A stretch of 24,335 bases of DNA from assembly GCA_003820635.1 (NCBI GenBank), contig RPOS01000040.1, positions 1-24,335 of the forward strand, written 5' to 3'. Below, one piece after another: positions 15,469 to 23,349 of this stretch; positions within the stretch are counted from its first letter, which is position 1; every line of letters starts with the position of its first letter. The stretch comes from Verrucomicrobiaceae bacterium. Lineage in GTDB: Bacteria > Verrucomicrobiota > Verrucomicrobiae > Verrucomicrobiales > Akkermansiaceae. Both the position numbers and the translations under genes were made by a program. Under the pieces are notes generated by a model. It worked only from the letters and a program-made list of their open reading frames with translations. It was not told the origin of the DNA and ran no database searches.

Positions 15469-16470
15469 TCACCAGCGGATCGCCGCGGCGGCCCAGGTGA
15501 GGCCCGCGCCGAAAACGACCAGCACGATGTGGTCGCCGCGCTTGAAGGCCCCGGTCCGGTTGGCCTCGTCCAGCGCGATGGCCACGGCCGCGGCAGAGGT
15601 GTTGCCGTATTTGTGCAGGTTCACGAAGACGCGCTCGTTGGGCACGGCGAGGCGGTCGGCGATGGCGTCGATGATGCGCAGGTTGGCCTGGTGCGGGATC
15701 ACACAGGCGATGTCCGCGGGATGCCAACCGGCGCGCTCGATGACTTTTTCCGCCGCCTCCTTCATCCGGGTGACGGCGATCTTGAAAACCTCGCGACCCT
15801 GCATGTTGAGCGTGTGCAGATGCTGGTCGACGTTTTGCGCGGTGATCGGGCAGGCGCTGCCGCCGCCGGGAATCTCCAGCAAATGCGTTAGATTGCCATC
15901 CGTCCCCATCTCGGTGGCCACAATCGAGCCCTCGCCGGGTTCCGCGCGGCGCAGCACGGCGGCACCCGCGCCATCGCCGAAGAGCACGCAGGTCGAACGG
16001 TCTTCCCAATTGGTGACGGAGGAGAGTTTTTCCGCGCCGATGATGAGCGCGTTGTTGAAGGCGCCGTCGGAAATGAGGCGCTTGCAGATTTTCATCGCAT
16101 AGAGGAATCCCGAGCATGCGGCCGAGATGTCAAAGGCCACGGCCTTCATCGCGCCGAGCTGCTGCTGGACGTGGCAGGCGGTGGCCGGGGTGGGCGTGTC
16201 CGGCGTGATGGTGGCCACCACGATGAGCTCGATGTCTTCAGCCTTCATCCCCGCTTGTTCGAGCGCCTTGATCGCGGCCTTGCTCGCCATGTGGGAGGTG
16301 AACTCGTCATCGGCGGCGATCCGGCGCTCCTTGATGCCGGTGCGCGTGACGATCCACTCGTCGCTGGTGTCCACCTTCGCGGCGAGTTCTTCGTTGGTGA
16401 GGATCCTTTCGGGAACGTAGCTGCCGGTGCCGGCGATGCAGACCTCGATGGCGGATGTCGATTCACTCAT
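15469..16470 (-). CDS. fabH: beta-ketoacyl-ACP synthase III
   Basis: 333 residues; condenses acetyl-CoA with malonyl-ACP to start fatty acid synthesis in the cytoplasm. The frame is open upstream, but homology starts at ATG 16470 (MSESTSAIEVCIAGTGSYVPERILTNEEL). The catalytic triad is present: Cys119 (DISAACSGF), His260 (VIPHQANLR) and Asn290 (KYGNTSAA), the equivalents of Cys112, His244 and Asn274 in E. coli. Conserved DEWIVTRTGIKERR and VLFGDGAGAAVL are also seen. Length is normal. No good Shine-Dalgarno precedes the start. It lies 67 bases downstream of plsX in the classical yceD-rpmF-plsX-fabH order. Confidence 0.96.
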   Translation of the reverse strand: MSESTSAIEVCIAGTGSYVPERILTNEELAAKVDTSDEWIVTRTGIKERRIAADDEFTSHMASKAAIKALEQAGMKAEDIELIVVATITPDTPTPATACHVQQQLGAMKAVAFDISAACSGFLYAMKICKRLISDGAFNNALIIGAEKLSSVTNWEDRSTCVLFGDGAGAAVLRRAEPGEGSIVATEMGTDGNLTHLLEIPGGGSACPITAQNVDQHLHTLNMQGREVFKIAVTRMKEAAEKVIERAGWHPADIACVIPHQANLRIIDAIADRLAVPNERVFVNLHKYGNTSAAAVAIALDEANRTGAFKRGDHIVLVVFGAGLTWAAAAIRW

Positions 16471-16537
16471 GCGGCGGGAGATTGGATTTAGCCCCCGGCC
16501 GCCACAAGCGCGAAGTTGCGGCGAAATCAGAAACAAA

Positions 16538-17563
16538 TCACTCCGCCGCTGGCGCGGCGACCACCGATGCCAGCGCCTCCTCGATGCGTTGGTTGACGCG
16601 GTTTTCCACCGTCTCCATGCCCACGCGGATCGCATTGCGCACGGCCAGCGCACTGGAGGATCCGTGGGCGATGATCACCACGCCATTGACCCCGAGCAGC
16701 GGGCTGCCGCCGTAAGTCTCATAGCTGCTTTTTTCCTTGAGTGCCTTGAAGGCCCCGTTGGCCAGCACCGCGCCGCAAAGGCGCAGCGGGTTGCCCTTGA
16801 TCTCGGCCTTGAGCCATTTGGAAACAGCCTTGGCGGTGGCCTCCACGGACTTGAGCACGATGTTGCCGACAAAGCCGTCGCAAAGCACGATGTCGAGTTC
16901 GCTTTCAAACAGGTCTCGTCCCTCGACGTTGCCGATGAACTGAATGCCGGGCGTCTGCTTGAGCAGCCGGAAAGTCTCCTTGGTGAAGGTGGTGCCTTTC
17001 TCGTCCTCCTCGCCGTTGGACATCAGGCCCACTTTGGGGTTCTTCACGCCCAGCACATTGCGCGAAAACGCCGTGCCCATGATGGCGTAGGCCACCAGGT
17101 GCTCGGGCTTGGCCTCGGGGTTGGCCCCGGCATCCAGGATGTGGCAAAGGCCGTGTTCATTGGGAATGGCGGTGGCGATGCCGGCCCGGTCCACGCCGGG
17201 CAGCGTGCGCAGCTTCAAGGTGGCCGCAGCCACCGCAGCGCCGGTATTTCCCGCGGAAACGAAGGCCTCGGCCCGGCCTTCCTTCACCATTTCCATCGCC
17301 ACATTGATGGAGGACTGCTTTTTGCGCCGGACGGCTTTCGCACCCGGTTCGGCCATGCCGATGGTCTCCGGCGCATGCACGATACTCACCCGCCGGTCGC
17401 GCAGGTCGAGCCCCTGCCGGGCACACTCGGCGGCAAGCACGTGCTGATCACCCACCAGATACAAGTGCTGCAACTTCGGATAATACCGCAGGGCGTCCAT
17501 GGCTCCTCCGATATTGACGGCGGGGGCGTTGTCCCCCCCCATGGCATCCAGTGCGACTTTCAT
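16538..17563 (-). CDS. plsX: phosphate acyltransferase PlsX
   Basis: 341 residues; converts acyl-ACP to acyl-phosphate, the first step of phospholipid synthesis by the PlsX/PlsY route. The N-terminus MKVALDAMGGDNAPAVNIGGAMDAL is typical, as are AFVSAGNTGAAVAAA, GLMSNGEEDEKGT, FIGNVEGRDLF, IVLCDGFVGNIVLKS and the C-terminal GGSPLLGVNGVVIIAHGSS. Length is close to that of E. coli PlsX. The start at 17563 is supported by the family N-terminus. It lies between rpmF and fabH on the same strand. An intrinsic terminator separates it from rpmF, so part of its transcription probably comes from a separate promoter or from read-through. Confidence 0.96.
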   Translation of the reverse strand: MKVALDAMGGDNAPAVNIGGAMDALRYYPKLQHLYLVGDQHVLAAECARQGLDLRDRRVSIVHAPETIGMAEPGAKAVRRKKQSSINVAMEMVKEGRAEAFVSAGNTGAAVAAATLKLRTLPGVDRAGIATAIPNEHGLCHILDAGANPEAKPEHLVAYAIMGTAFSRNVLGVKNPKVGLMSNGEEDEKGTTFTKETFRLLKQTPGIQFIGNVEGRDLFESELDIVLCDGFVGNIVLKSVEATAKAVSKWLKAEIKGNPLRLCGAVLANGAFKALKEKSSYETYGGSPLLGVNGVVIIAHGSSSALAVRNAIRVGMETVENRVNQRIEEALASVVAAPAAE

Positions 17564-17627
17564 GCGGTTGGAAAATTGGAAATACAGGGAATTGGCGGCT
17601 GCTGGGCCAGCGGCGGAAACCGATACG

Positions 17628-17663
17628 AAAAATCACCGCCCGGAGCTCTCCCCGGACGGCGAT
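17628..17663 (-). terminator. intrinsic terminator downstream of rpmF
   Basis: On the minus strand, ATCGCCGTCCGG (17663-17652) pairs over 12 positions (two G-U pairs) with CCGGGCGGTGAT (17643-17632) around an 8-base loop, followed by a run of five T (17632-17628). This is a good Rho-independent terminator right after the rpmF stop and before plsX, and may act as partial attenuation inside the cluster. Confidence 0.82.
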
Positions 17664-17686
17664 CCGTTGAAATCACGCGCGCAGCC

Positions 17687-17869
17687 TCACAGTGCTTCGA
17701 CATCGAGCACCTGGCGGTCACGGTAGTAGCCGCAAGACGGGCAGGCGATGTGCGAGGGCACCTTGCTGCCGCACTCGGGGCAGCTCTTGAAAATCGGTGC
17801 ACGCCAGCGCTTGGCGCCACGGCGCATTTTCTGACGGCTTTTGGATTGGCGGCGCTTTGGAACGGCCAT
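17687..17869 (-). CDS. rpmF: 50S ribosomal protein L32
   Basis: 60 residues, the normal length. The N-terminus MAVPKRRQSKSRQKMRRG is diagnostic. Two CxxC pairs (CPECG and CPSCG) form the zinc site of the zinc-binding (C+) form of L32. It lies 15 bases after yceD, the usual arrangement, and is followed by a terminator. Confidence 0.97.
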   Translation of the reverse strand: MAVPKRRQSKSRQKMRRGAKRWRAPIFKSCPECGSKVPSHIACPSCGYYRDRQVLDVEAL

Positions 17870-17884
17870 GGTTTTGCAGTAGTA

Positions 17885-18388
17885 TTAGGGTTGATCCTTG
17901 AGGTCCTTGAGGGTGTCGAGGGCCGACCATCGGTCGTCTCCCCCGGCGCGGGGCGGAGTGGGTAGCTCATCCGCCGCCGGTTTGTCCACTGATAAATACC
18001 GGGGATCGATTTCGCATTGCTGCGGCACGTCCCCCTCCTCGCAGCGCGGGTCCACCGGGAAGTGGATCAAAACCTCCTCCCGCAGGGCCTCGCTGGCGTC
18101 CACTTCTCCCTCGTTGCCGATCTCGATGGACAACGCCGCGCCTTCCAGACGGATTGTCTGGATGAAGGGGTGGAGCGTCCTCACGCAGGTGAATTCAAAC
18201 GGCGCGCAGAGCGTTCCCGTCAGCAACAGCTCCGAGCCGAAGCGTTGCACCCACAGATCGTATGCCAAGGGCCCCACCGGCCGGGCATCCCCTTCCGGCA
18301 GGTCGAAAATTTCGCCCGGCAATTCCCCGCAAAACGCCTTCCCCTCCTCGGGAAGCGCCGCCAAATCGATCTTCAAACGCGCCTTCAT
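17885..18388 (-). CDS. YceD/DUF177 family protein
   Basis: 167 residues. This family is almost always encoded directly before rpmF and has been linked to 23S rRNA accumulation; its molecular function is not settled. Family features visible are the N-terminal MKARLKIDLAALPEEG, a middle LLLTGTLCAPFEFTCVRTL with its two cysteines, the acidic EEVLIHFPVD, and a C-terminal tail ending LDTLKDLKDQP. The start at 18388 is supported by the absence of an upstream in-frame homologous part. It heads the lipid/ribosome cluster; its promoter should lie in 18389-18700, where I could not define one. Confidence 0.85.
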   Translation of the reverse strand: MKARLKIDLAALPEEGKAFCGELPGEIFDLPEGDARPVGPLAYDLWVQRFGSELLLTGTLCAPFEFTCVRTLHPFIQTIRLEGAALSIEIGNEGEVDASEALREEVLIHFPVDPRCEEGDVPQQCEIDPRYLSVDKPAADELPTPPRAGGDDRWSALDTLKDLKDQP

Positions 18389-18774
18389 GCCGCGAATCTA
18401 ACCCACCGCCGCCCGCCGCCAAGCCGCAACTTTCGCGGCATGGGGCGGTCCTCAGGCGGAACACGGATTCCGCGCCTCCGGAGGCATGAAAACACCGGAC
18501 TTTCGGGCTCCACCCATGCCGGCGGCCGGCCGCATTGCACGGCGGAAATAAAATTTTTCCCATTGTTCCTGAAAGCATTGCACCGGGACGACCCGCTCAA
18601 GCTCCGATGGTTAAGAAATCCTGATGAATTTTTTGAAATTCCAGCCGCCGCCACCCCGCTCTCTAACAGATGAAATTTTTCTCCACCCCCAGACTTGGGC
18701 CCCGGCCCGTGGTCAAAGCCTCCCAAACCCCGGATTTTAAGCATGATTTACTTGGTGATTACAATCTTTAAGCT
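18389..18774. other. divergent intergenic region between yceD and nrdB
   Basis: This stretch holds no convincing gene on either strand. It contains GC-rich palindromes (for example GCGGAA-N6-TTCCGC near 18457 and GCCTCCGGAGGC near 18473), AT-rich runs from about 18545 on, and a TGTTAG word at 18663-18668 (minus strand). Promoters for both divergent operons should lie here and in the dyad to its right, but I could not pick a confident -35/-10 pair. Confidence 0.5.
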
Positions 18775-18812
18775 CAATATGTGGTATTGTGAATAATTTG
18801 TGGATACCACAT
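18775..18812 (+). promoter_or_regulatory. dyad with two near-consensus DnaA boxes upstream of nrdB
   Basis: Perfect 9-bp arms ATGTGGTAT (18779-18787) and ATACCACAT (18804-18812) flank a 16-base spacer. The region also holds TGTGAATAA (18788-18796) and TGTGGATAC (18799-18807), each one mismatch from the DnaA box TGTGGATAA, plus a weaker TGTGGTATT at 18780. CAATATGTGG (18775-18784) matches 8/10 of the NrdR-box core CWATATATWG as I recall it, but no second NrdR box at the usual ~31-bp spacing is seen. DnaA control of nrdAB is known in E. coli; here it is an inference. Confidence 0.5.
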
Positions 18813-18916
18813 GAGCAAAATCGAATTGACCACCACCACGGTTTCCAACAGTCTCCGCGACGCTGCGCCTGTCGCGAAACGATTCATTTTCACCCCTTCA
18901 TTCCACACTGCCAACC

Positions 18917-20005
18917 ATGTCCGCCACCACCACCGTCAAGCTCGGAGACCGCACCTTCATCCTCGACAAAGCCAAGGCCGAGGAAGCCTTCGCGGCCAAG
19001 AAAGTCATCAACGGCCGCGACACGATGTTCTTCAACATCCTGCCGCTCAAATACCAGTGGGCCTACGATCTCTACAAGACGATGAAGAACAACCACTGGG
19101 AACCCGAGGACATCACCATGCAGAAGGATGTCGAACAGTGGCGCTCCGATGAGATCTCCGACGTCGAACGCTGGATCATCAAGATGGGCATCGGCTACTT
19201 CTCCGCCGCCGAAGGCATCGTCGGCGACAACATCCTCCACGTCGTCCGCGAAGTCGTCACCGCGCCCGAGCTGAAACTTGTGTTAGGCCGCCACGCCCAC
19301 GAGGAGAACATCCACGCCGACAGCCTCGTTTACATGCTCTCCTCGCTCGGCCTCAACCCGCACGAATGTGAGGCAATGTTCGAGGACGTGCCCACCATCA
19401 AGGACAAGAACACCTTCGTTGTTTCCAACAGCCGCGCCCTGCGCCGCGATATCGACCTCACCGTCACCTCCAACAAGCAGGCGCTCGCCAAGAACATCTT
19501 CATGTTCGGCCAGGTCATGGAAGGCACCCAGTTCTACGGCCTCTTCGGCATGATCCTCAGCCTCTACCGCCAGAACAAGTTCCCCGGCATCGGCACCATG
19601 TTCCGCTACACCCTGCGCGACGAATCCAACCACATCGAGGTCTTCCGCAACCTGCTCATGGACCTCGTCGACGAGAACCCGGACATCTGGACCGAGGAGT
19701 TCCGCGAGGATCTCCGCAGCACCATGAAGGAGGGCATCGAACTCGAAAAGGCCTTCATCCGCGACTGCCTCCCGGTCGCCGGCCTCGGCCTCAACTCCGC
19801 CGACTTCGAGACCTACATCGACTACATCGCCGACCGCCGCCTCGCCTCCTGCGGGCTCGCCCCACTCAACGCCAACACCACCAACCCCTTCCCCTGGCTC
19901 GCCGAGATGATGGACATCAAGAAGGAAACCAACTTCTTCGAAGGCCGCGTCACCGAATACCAGAAGGCCTCCGCGCTCTCGAATGTTTCGGATGACGAAC
20001 TGTAA
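18917..20005 (+). CDS. nrdB: class I ribonucleotide reductase beta subunit, tyrosine-less (class Ic type)
   Basis: 362 residues. Supplies the oxidant for ribonucleotide reduction with NrdA. Metal ligands can be placed by pattern: Glu99 (SAAEGIV, in the place of E. coli Asp84), Glu130 and His133 (ENIH), Glu202 (QVMEGTQFY), Glu236 and His239 (RDESNH). The residue four after His133, where E. coli has radical Tyr122, is Leu137 (HADSL); a Tyr139 lies two further but not at the radical position. Glu at the first ligand and a non-Tyr residue at the radical site define class Ic R2 proteins, known from Chlamydia trachomatis, which use a Mn/Fe cofactor. The C-terminal end SNVSDDEL is the usual NrdA-docking peptide. 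ATG 18917 has no clear Shine-Dalgarno; an overlapping frame from 18811 is judged a shadow. The rare TTA codon at 19283 lies in a TGTTAG word. Confidence 0.95.
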   Translation: MSATTTVKLGDRTFILDKAKAEEAFAAKKVINGRDTMFFNILPLKYQWAYDLYKTMKNNHWEPEDITMQKDVEQWRSDEISDVERWIIKMGIGYFSAAEGIVGDNILHVVREVVTAPELKLVLGRHAHEENIHADSLVYMLSSLGLNPHECEAMFEDVPTIKDKNTFVVSNSRALRRDIDLTVTSNKQALAKNIFMFGQVMEGTQFYGLFGMILSLYRQNKFPGIGTMFRYTLRDESNHIEVFRNLLMDLVDENPDIWTEEFREDLRSTMKEGIELEKAFIRDCLPVAGLGLNSADFETYIDYIADRRLASCGLAPLNANTTNPFPWLAEMMDIKKETNFFEGRVTEYQKASALSNVSDDEL

Positions 20006-20076
20006 TATCCGACAGATCCGTTCAATCCATCCAATCCGACCGATCTCAATATAATAAAACTCCACCTACCCATCTC
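20006..20076 (+). other. nrdB-nrdA spacer with direct repeat
   Basis: 71 bases between the two subunit genes. ATCCGACAGATC (20007-20018) and ATCCGACCGATC (20034-20045) form a direct repeat 27 bases apart, followed by the AT-rich CTCAATATAATAAAA. This could be an operator or a second promoter; no hairpin terminator is visible. Confidence 0.4.
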
Positions 20077-23000
20077 ATGTACCACTCCATCGACCCCGCC
20101 GAAGACCAGATCCTCAAGCAAGTCATCACCGATCGCTTCGCCCTCGCCCCCTCGGACCGCGGGTTCTCATGGCGCGAGGTGCTTCCCAGTGAGAAGCGCG
20201 CGCCCATTTCGGACATCATCGTCACCCGCGGCAACACCGACACCCAGTTCTCGCTGGAGGATGTCGCCGACGCCATCGGCAACTCGCTCACCGACCTGCT
20301 CATCTCCCGCCGCGAGGACGAGAAATCCATCTTCACCGAGGAGAACCGCCAGTTCGTCTCCGATGTCGCGCACAGCGTGGCCGCATCCCTCACCAAGTCA
20401 CTCGACGAGGGCGGACGCCTGCGCCTCTCCGAAGGCGACCTCTACCTGCTCATCGAAAAGGCCCTGCTCGAAAACGAGGCCTACGATGTCGCAAAGTCCC
20501 TCGCTTTCCGCCGCTCGATGGAGAAGTCCGGCAGCATCGACGTGAATGCCGGCCCGCAAACGCTTCCCGTCCGCCTGATCCGCCGCAATGGCAACGTAGT
20601 GCCGTGGTCCGAAACGAAAATCGAGATCGCTGTTAGAAAGGCTTTCCTCACCATCAAGGCCAACCCCGAGCCAGCCATCGACATCGCCCGCGGCGTCACC
20701 GAGCGCATCCGCCGCGGCGACCAGTCGTTCGTCCACATCGAGGACGTGCAGGACATGGTGCAGGAGGAACTCATGCGCCAGGGCCACTTCAAGGCCGCCG
20801 AGCACTACATCCTCTACCGCGCCCAGCGCTCGCGCCTCCGCGAGGAAGCCGAGGCCAACGCCGAAGACCCCAACCAGGAGTTCATGGTCACCGTCACTAC
20901 CGATGACGGCCAATCTTCGTTCTGGGACGGCACCGAGCTCAAGCGACGCATCTCCTATGCCATGATCGGCCTGGACATCGCCATGCCCGAAGCCGAGATC
21001 GAACGCGAACTCCGCCGCTCCGTCGGTTCCGAGATTTCCGAAAAGGATCTCAAGAACACCATCATTCTCAACGCCAAGGCGCTCATTGAAAAAGACGCCG
21101 ACTTCGCAAAATTCGCCGGGCGCATCCTGCTTTCCTATATCTATGAGGAAGTGCTCGACTGGAGCATCTCCAAGGACGGCATCGACAAGCTCAAGCAGGC
21201 CCACAAGGCCGCGTTCAAGTCCTATCTCAAACACGGCGTCGCCATCAAGCGACTGCACCCGCAGCTGTTGGAGAAATACAATCTCGACAAACTCGCCGAG
21301 GCCTTCGACCCCACCGCCGACCTCGACTTCGACTACCTCGGCATCCAAACCCTCTACGACCGCTACCTCATCGTCGATAAAACCGGCAGCAAGCCACGCC
21401 GCATCGAGACGCCGCAGTTCTTCTGGATGCGCGTCGCCATGGGCCTCTTCCGCAACGAGGAAACCGACCCCGAGTCCTGGGTCATCCGCCTCTACAACCT
21501 CTACAAGGGCCGCCGTTTCTGCTCGTCCACGCCCACGCTCTTCAACTCCGGCACGCTCCACTCGCAGCTCTCGTCCTGCTACCTCTACAAGGTGGACGAC
21601 TCCATCGAGTCCATCATGATCCGCGGCATCGCCGAAAACGCCTTCCTCTCCAAATGGGCCGGTGGCCTCGGCGGTTCATGGACCGCTGTTAGAGGCACCG
21701 GCGGCTACATCCAGGGCACCAACGGCGAGTCGCAAGGCATCATCCCCTTCCTCAAACTCCACAACGACCAACTCGTCGCCGTCAACCAGGGAGGCAAGCG
21801 CCGCGGCTCCGGCTGCGCGTATCTGGAAACCTGGCACAACGACATCGAGGACTTCCTCGAGCTCCGCAAGAACACCGGCGACGAACGCCGCCGCTGCCAT
21901 GACATGAACACCGCCAACTGGATCCCGGACCTGTTCATGAAACGCATGGAGGAACGCCAGCACTGGACGCTCTTCCGCTCCAACGAAGTCCCCGACCTCC
22001 ACGACCTCTACGGCAAGGCCTTCGAACAACGCTACTGCGAATACGAAGCCATGGCCGCCGAAGGCAAGATCTGGTCCCGCCAGTTCCCCGCCCTCGAGCT
22101 GTGGAAATCCATGCTCAAGATGGTCTTCGAAACCGGCCACCCATGGATCACCTTCAAGGACCCGTGCAATGTGAGATCCCCTCAAGATCACATCGGAGTG
22201 ATTCATTCATCTAACTTGTGCACCGAAATCACCTTGAACACCTCCGACGAGGAAACCGCCGTCTGCAACCTCGGCTCGGTCATCCTCGACTCCCACATCA
22301 CCCGTGACGGCGCGATCGATCACGAAATGCTCAAGGAAACCATCACCGTGGCCATCCGCGCGCTCGACAACGTGATTGATATCAATTTCTACCCCACCGA
22401 AGCCGCCAAGACCGCGAACTCCCGCCACCGCCCCATCGGCCTCGGCGTGATGGGCCTGCAAAACGCCCTCTACAAACGCAACCTCGCCTTCGCCTCCGAC
22501 GCCGCCGTCGAGTTCAACGACGAGATGATGGAAGCCATCGCCTACTACGCCTACAACGCCTCTTCCGACCTCGCCGCCGAAGTCGGCACCTACTCGACCT
22601 ACAAGGGCTCCAAGTGGGACCGCGGACTCCTCCCGCAGGACACCGTCGATCTCCTCGAGGACGAGCGCGGCCGCAAGATCGACGTCCCGCGCGGCGGCAA
22701 GATGGACTGGTCCGTCGTCCGGGAAAAGATCGCCAAGCACGGCATGCGCAACTCCAACGTGCTCGCCATCGCCCCCACCGCCACGATCTCCAACATCATG
22801 GGCACCACGCCCTGCATCGAGCCGAACTACAAGAACCTCTACGTGAAATCCAACCTCTCCGGCGATTTCATCGTGCTCAACAGCGAACTCGTCAAGGACC
22901 TGAAAAAAGCCAACCTCTGGAGCCAGGACATGCTCGACCAGCTCAAGTACTTCGACGGCGAACTCGACGCCATCGAAAACATCCCGCAAGCCATCAAGGA

Positions 23001-23349
23001 CAAGCACAAGACCGTCTTCGGCATCGGCCACGAATACATCATCGACGCCGCCGCCCGCCGCCAGAAGTGGATCGACCAATCCCAATCGGTGAACCTCTTC
23101 CTCGCCACCCCGGACATGAAGACCCTGTCGCACATGTACCGCCGCGCCTGGGACAAGGGCCTCAAGACCACCTACTACCTCCGCACCCTCCAAGCCTCCA
23201 ACATCGAAAAGGCCACCATCGACATCAAAAAGGAACAACGCGGCCACATGGCCACCACCACCGCCGCCCGCGAATACTCCGCCGAGGAAAAAATGGCGTG
23301 CTCCCTCGACGCCATGCTCAACGGGGGAACGTGTGAAGCCTGTCAATAA
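20077..23349 (+). CDS. nrdA: class I ribonucleotide reductase alpha subunit with tandem ATP-cones
   Basis: 1090 residues, much longer than E. coli NrdA (761). The extra N-terminus holds tandem ATP-cone modules: ~45-147 (IIVTRGNTDTQFSLEDVADAI, degenerate), ~164-255 (VRLIRRNGNVVPWSETKIEIAV, canonical) and ~268-360 (VTVTTDDGQSSFWDGTELKRRI, at the position of the E. coli cone). The catalytic barrel follows, with redox Cys501 (SSCYLYKVDD), Asn713, active-site Cys715 and Glu717 (SSNLCTE), Cys730 (AVCNLGSV) and the radical-transfer pair Tyr1033-Tyr1034 (TTYYLRTLQ). The C-terminal CEACQ (Cys1086, Cys1089) is the swinging thiol pair reduced by thioredoxin or glutaredoxin. Reduces NDPs to dNDPs. Codon use is strongly C-ending, except for an island at 22165-22235 spanning the active site. 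Two AGA codons (20633 and 21689) lie in TGTTAG words. A long multi-cone alpha paired with a class Ic beta resembles the Chlamydia enzyme. Confidence 0.96.
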   Translation: MYHSIDPAEDQILKQVITDRFALAPSDRGFSWREVLPSEKRAPISDIIVTRGNTDTQFSLEDVADAIGNSLTDLLISRREDEKSIFTEENRQFVSDVAHSVAASLTKSLDEGGRLRLSEGDLYLLIEKALLENEAYDVAKSLAFRRSMEKSGSIDVNAGPQTLPVRLIRRNGNVVPWSETKIEIAVRKAFLTIKANPEPAIDIARGVTERIRRGDQSFVHIEDVQDMVQEELMRQGHFKAAEHYILYRAQRSRLREEAEANAEDPNQEFMVTVTTDDGQSSFWDGTELKRRISYAMIGLDIAMPEAEIERELRRSVGSEISEKDLKNTIILNAKALIEKDADFAKFAGRILLSYIYEEVLDWSISKDGIDKLKQAHKAAFKSYLKHGVAIKRLHPQLLEKYNLDKLAEAFDPTADLDFDYLGIQTLYDRYLIVDKTGSKPRRIETPQFFWMRVAMGLFRNEETDPESWVIRLYNLYKGRRFCSSTPTLFNSGTLHSQLSSCYLYKVDDSIESIMIRGIAENAFLSKWAGGLGGSWTAVRGTGGYIQGTNGESQGIIPFLKLHNDQLVAVNQGGKRRGSGCAYLETWHNDIEDFLELRKNTGDERRRCHDMNTANWIPDLFMKRMEERQHWTLFRSNEVPDLHDLYGKAFEQRYCEYEAMAAEGKIWSRQFPALELWKSMLKMVFETGHPWITFKDPCNVRSPQDHIGVIHSSNLCTEITLNTSDEETAVCNLGSVILDSHITRDGAIDHEMLKETITVAIRALDNVIDINFYPTEAAKTANSRHRPIGLGVMGLQNALYKRNLAFASDAAVEFNDEMMEAIAYYAYNASSDLAAEVGTYSTYKGSKWDRGLLPQDTVDLLEDERGRKIDVPRGGKMDWSVVREKIAKHGMRNSNVLAIAPTATISNIMGTTPCIEPNYKNLYVKSNLSGDFIVLNSELVKDLKKANLWSQDMLDQLKYFDGELDAIENIPQAIKDKHKTVFGIGHEYIIDAAARRQKWIDQSQSVNLFLATPDMKTLSHMYRRAWDKGLKTTYYLRTLQASNIEKATIDIKKEQRGHMATTTAAREYSAEEKMACSLDAMLNGGTCEACQ

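Noticed and set aside
18811..19152. Open frame starting in the dyad and overlapping the nrdB start
   Set aside because: Its translation becomes His/Arg-rich nonsense once it overlaps nrdB; the ATG is part of the inverted repeat. A short leader peptide cannot be excluded but has no support.
20398..21561. Long minus-strand open frames opposite nrdA (also 22207-23580)
   Set aside because: These are shadows caused by strong C-ending codon bias; their translations are Val/Gly/Glu/Asp-rich with no family resemblance.
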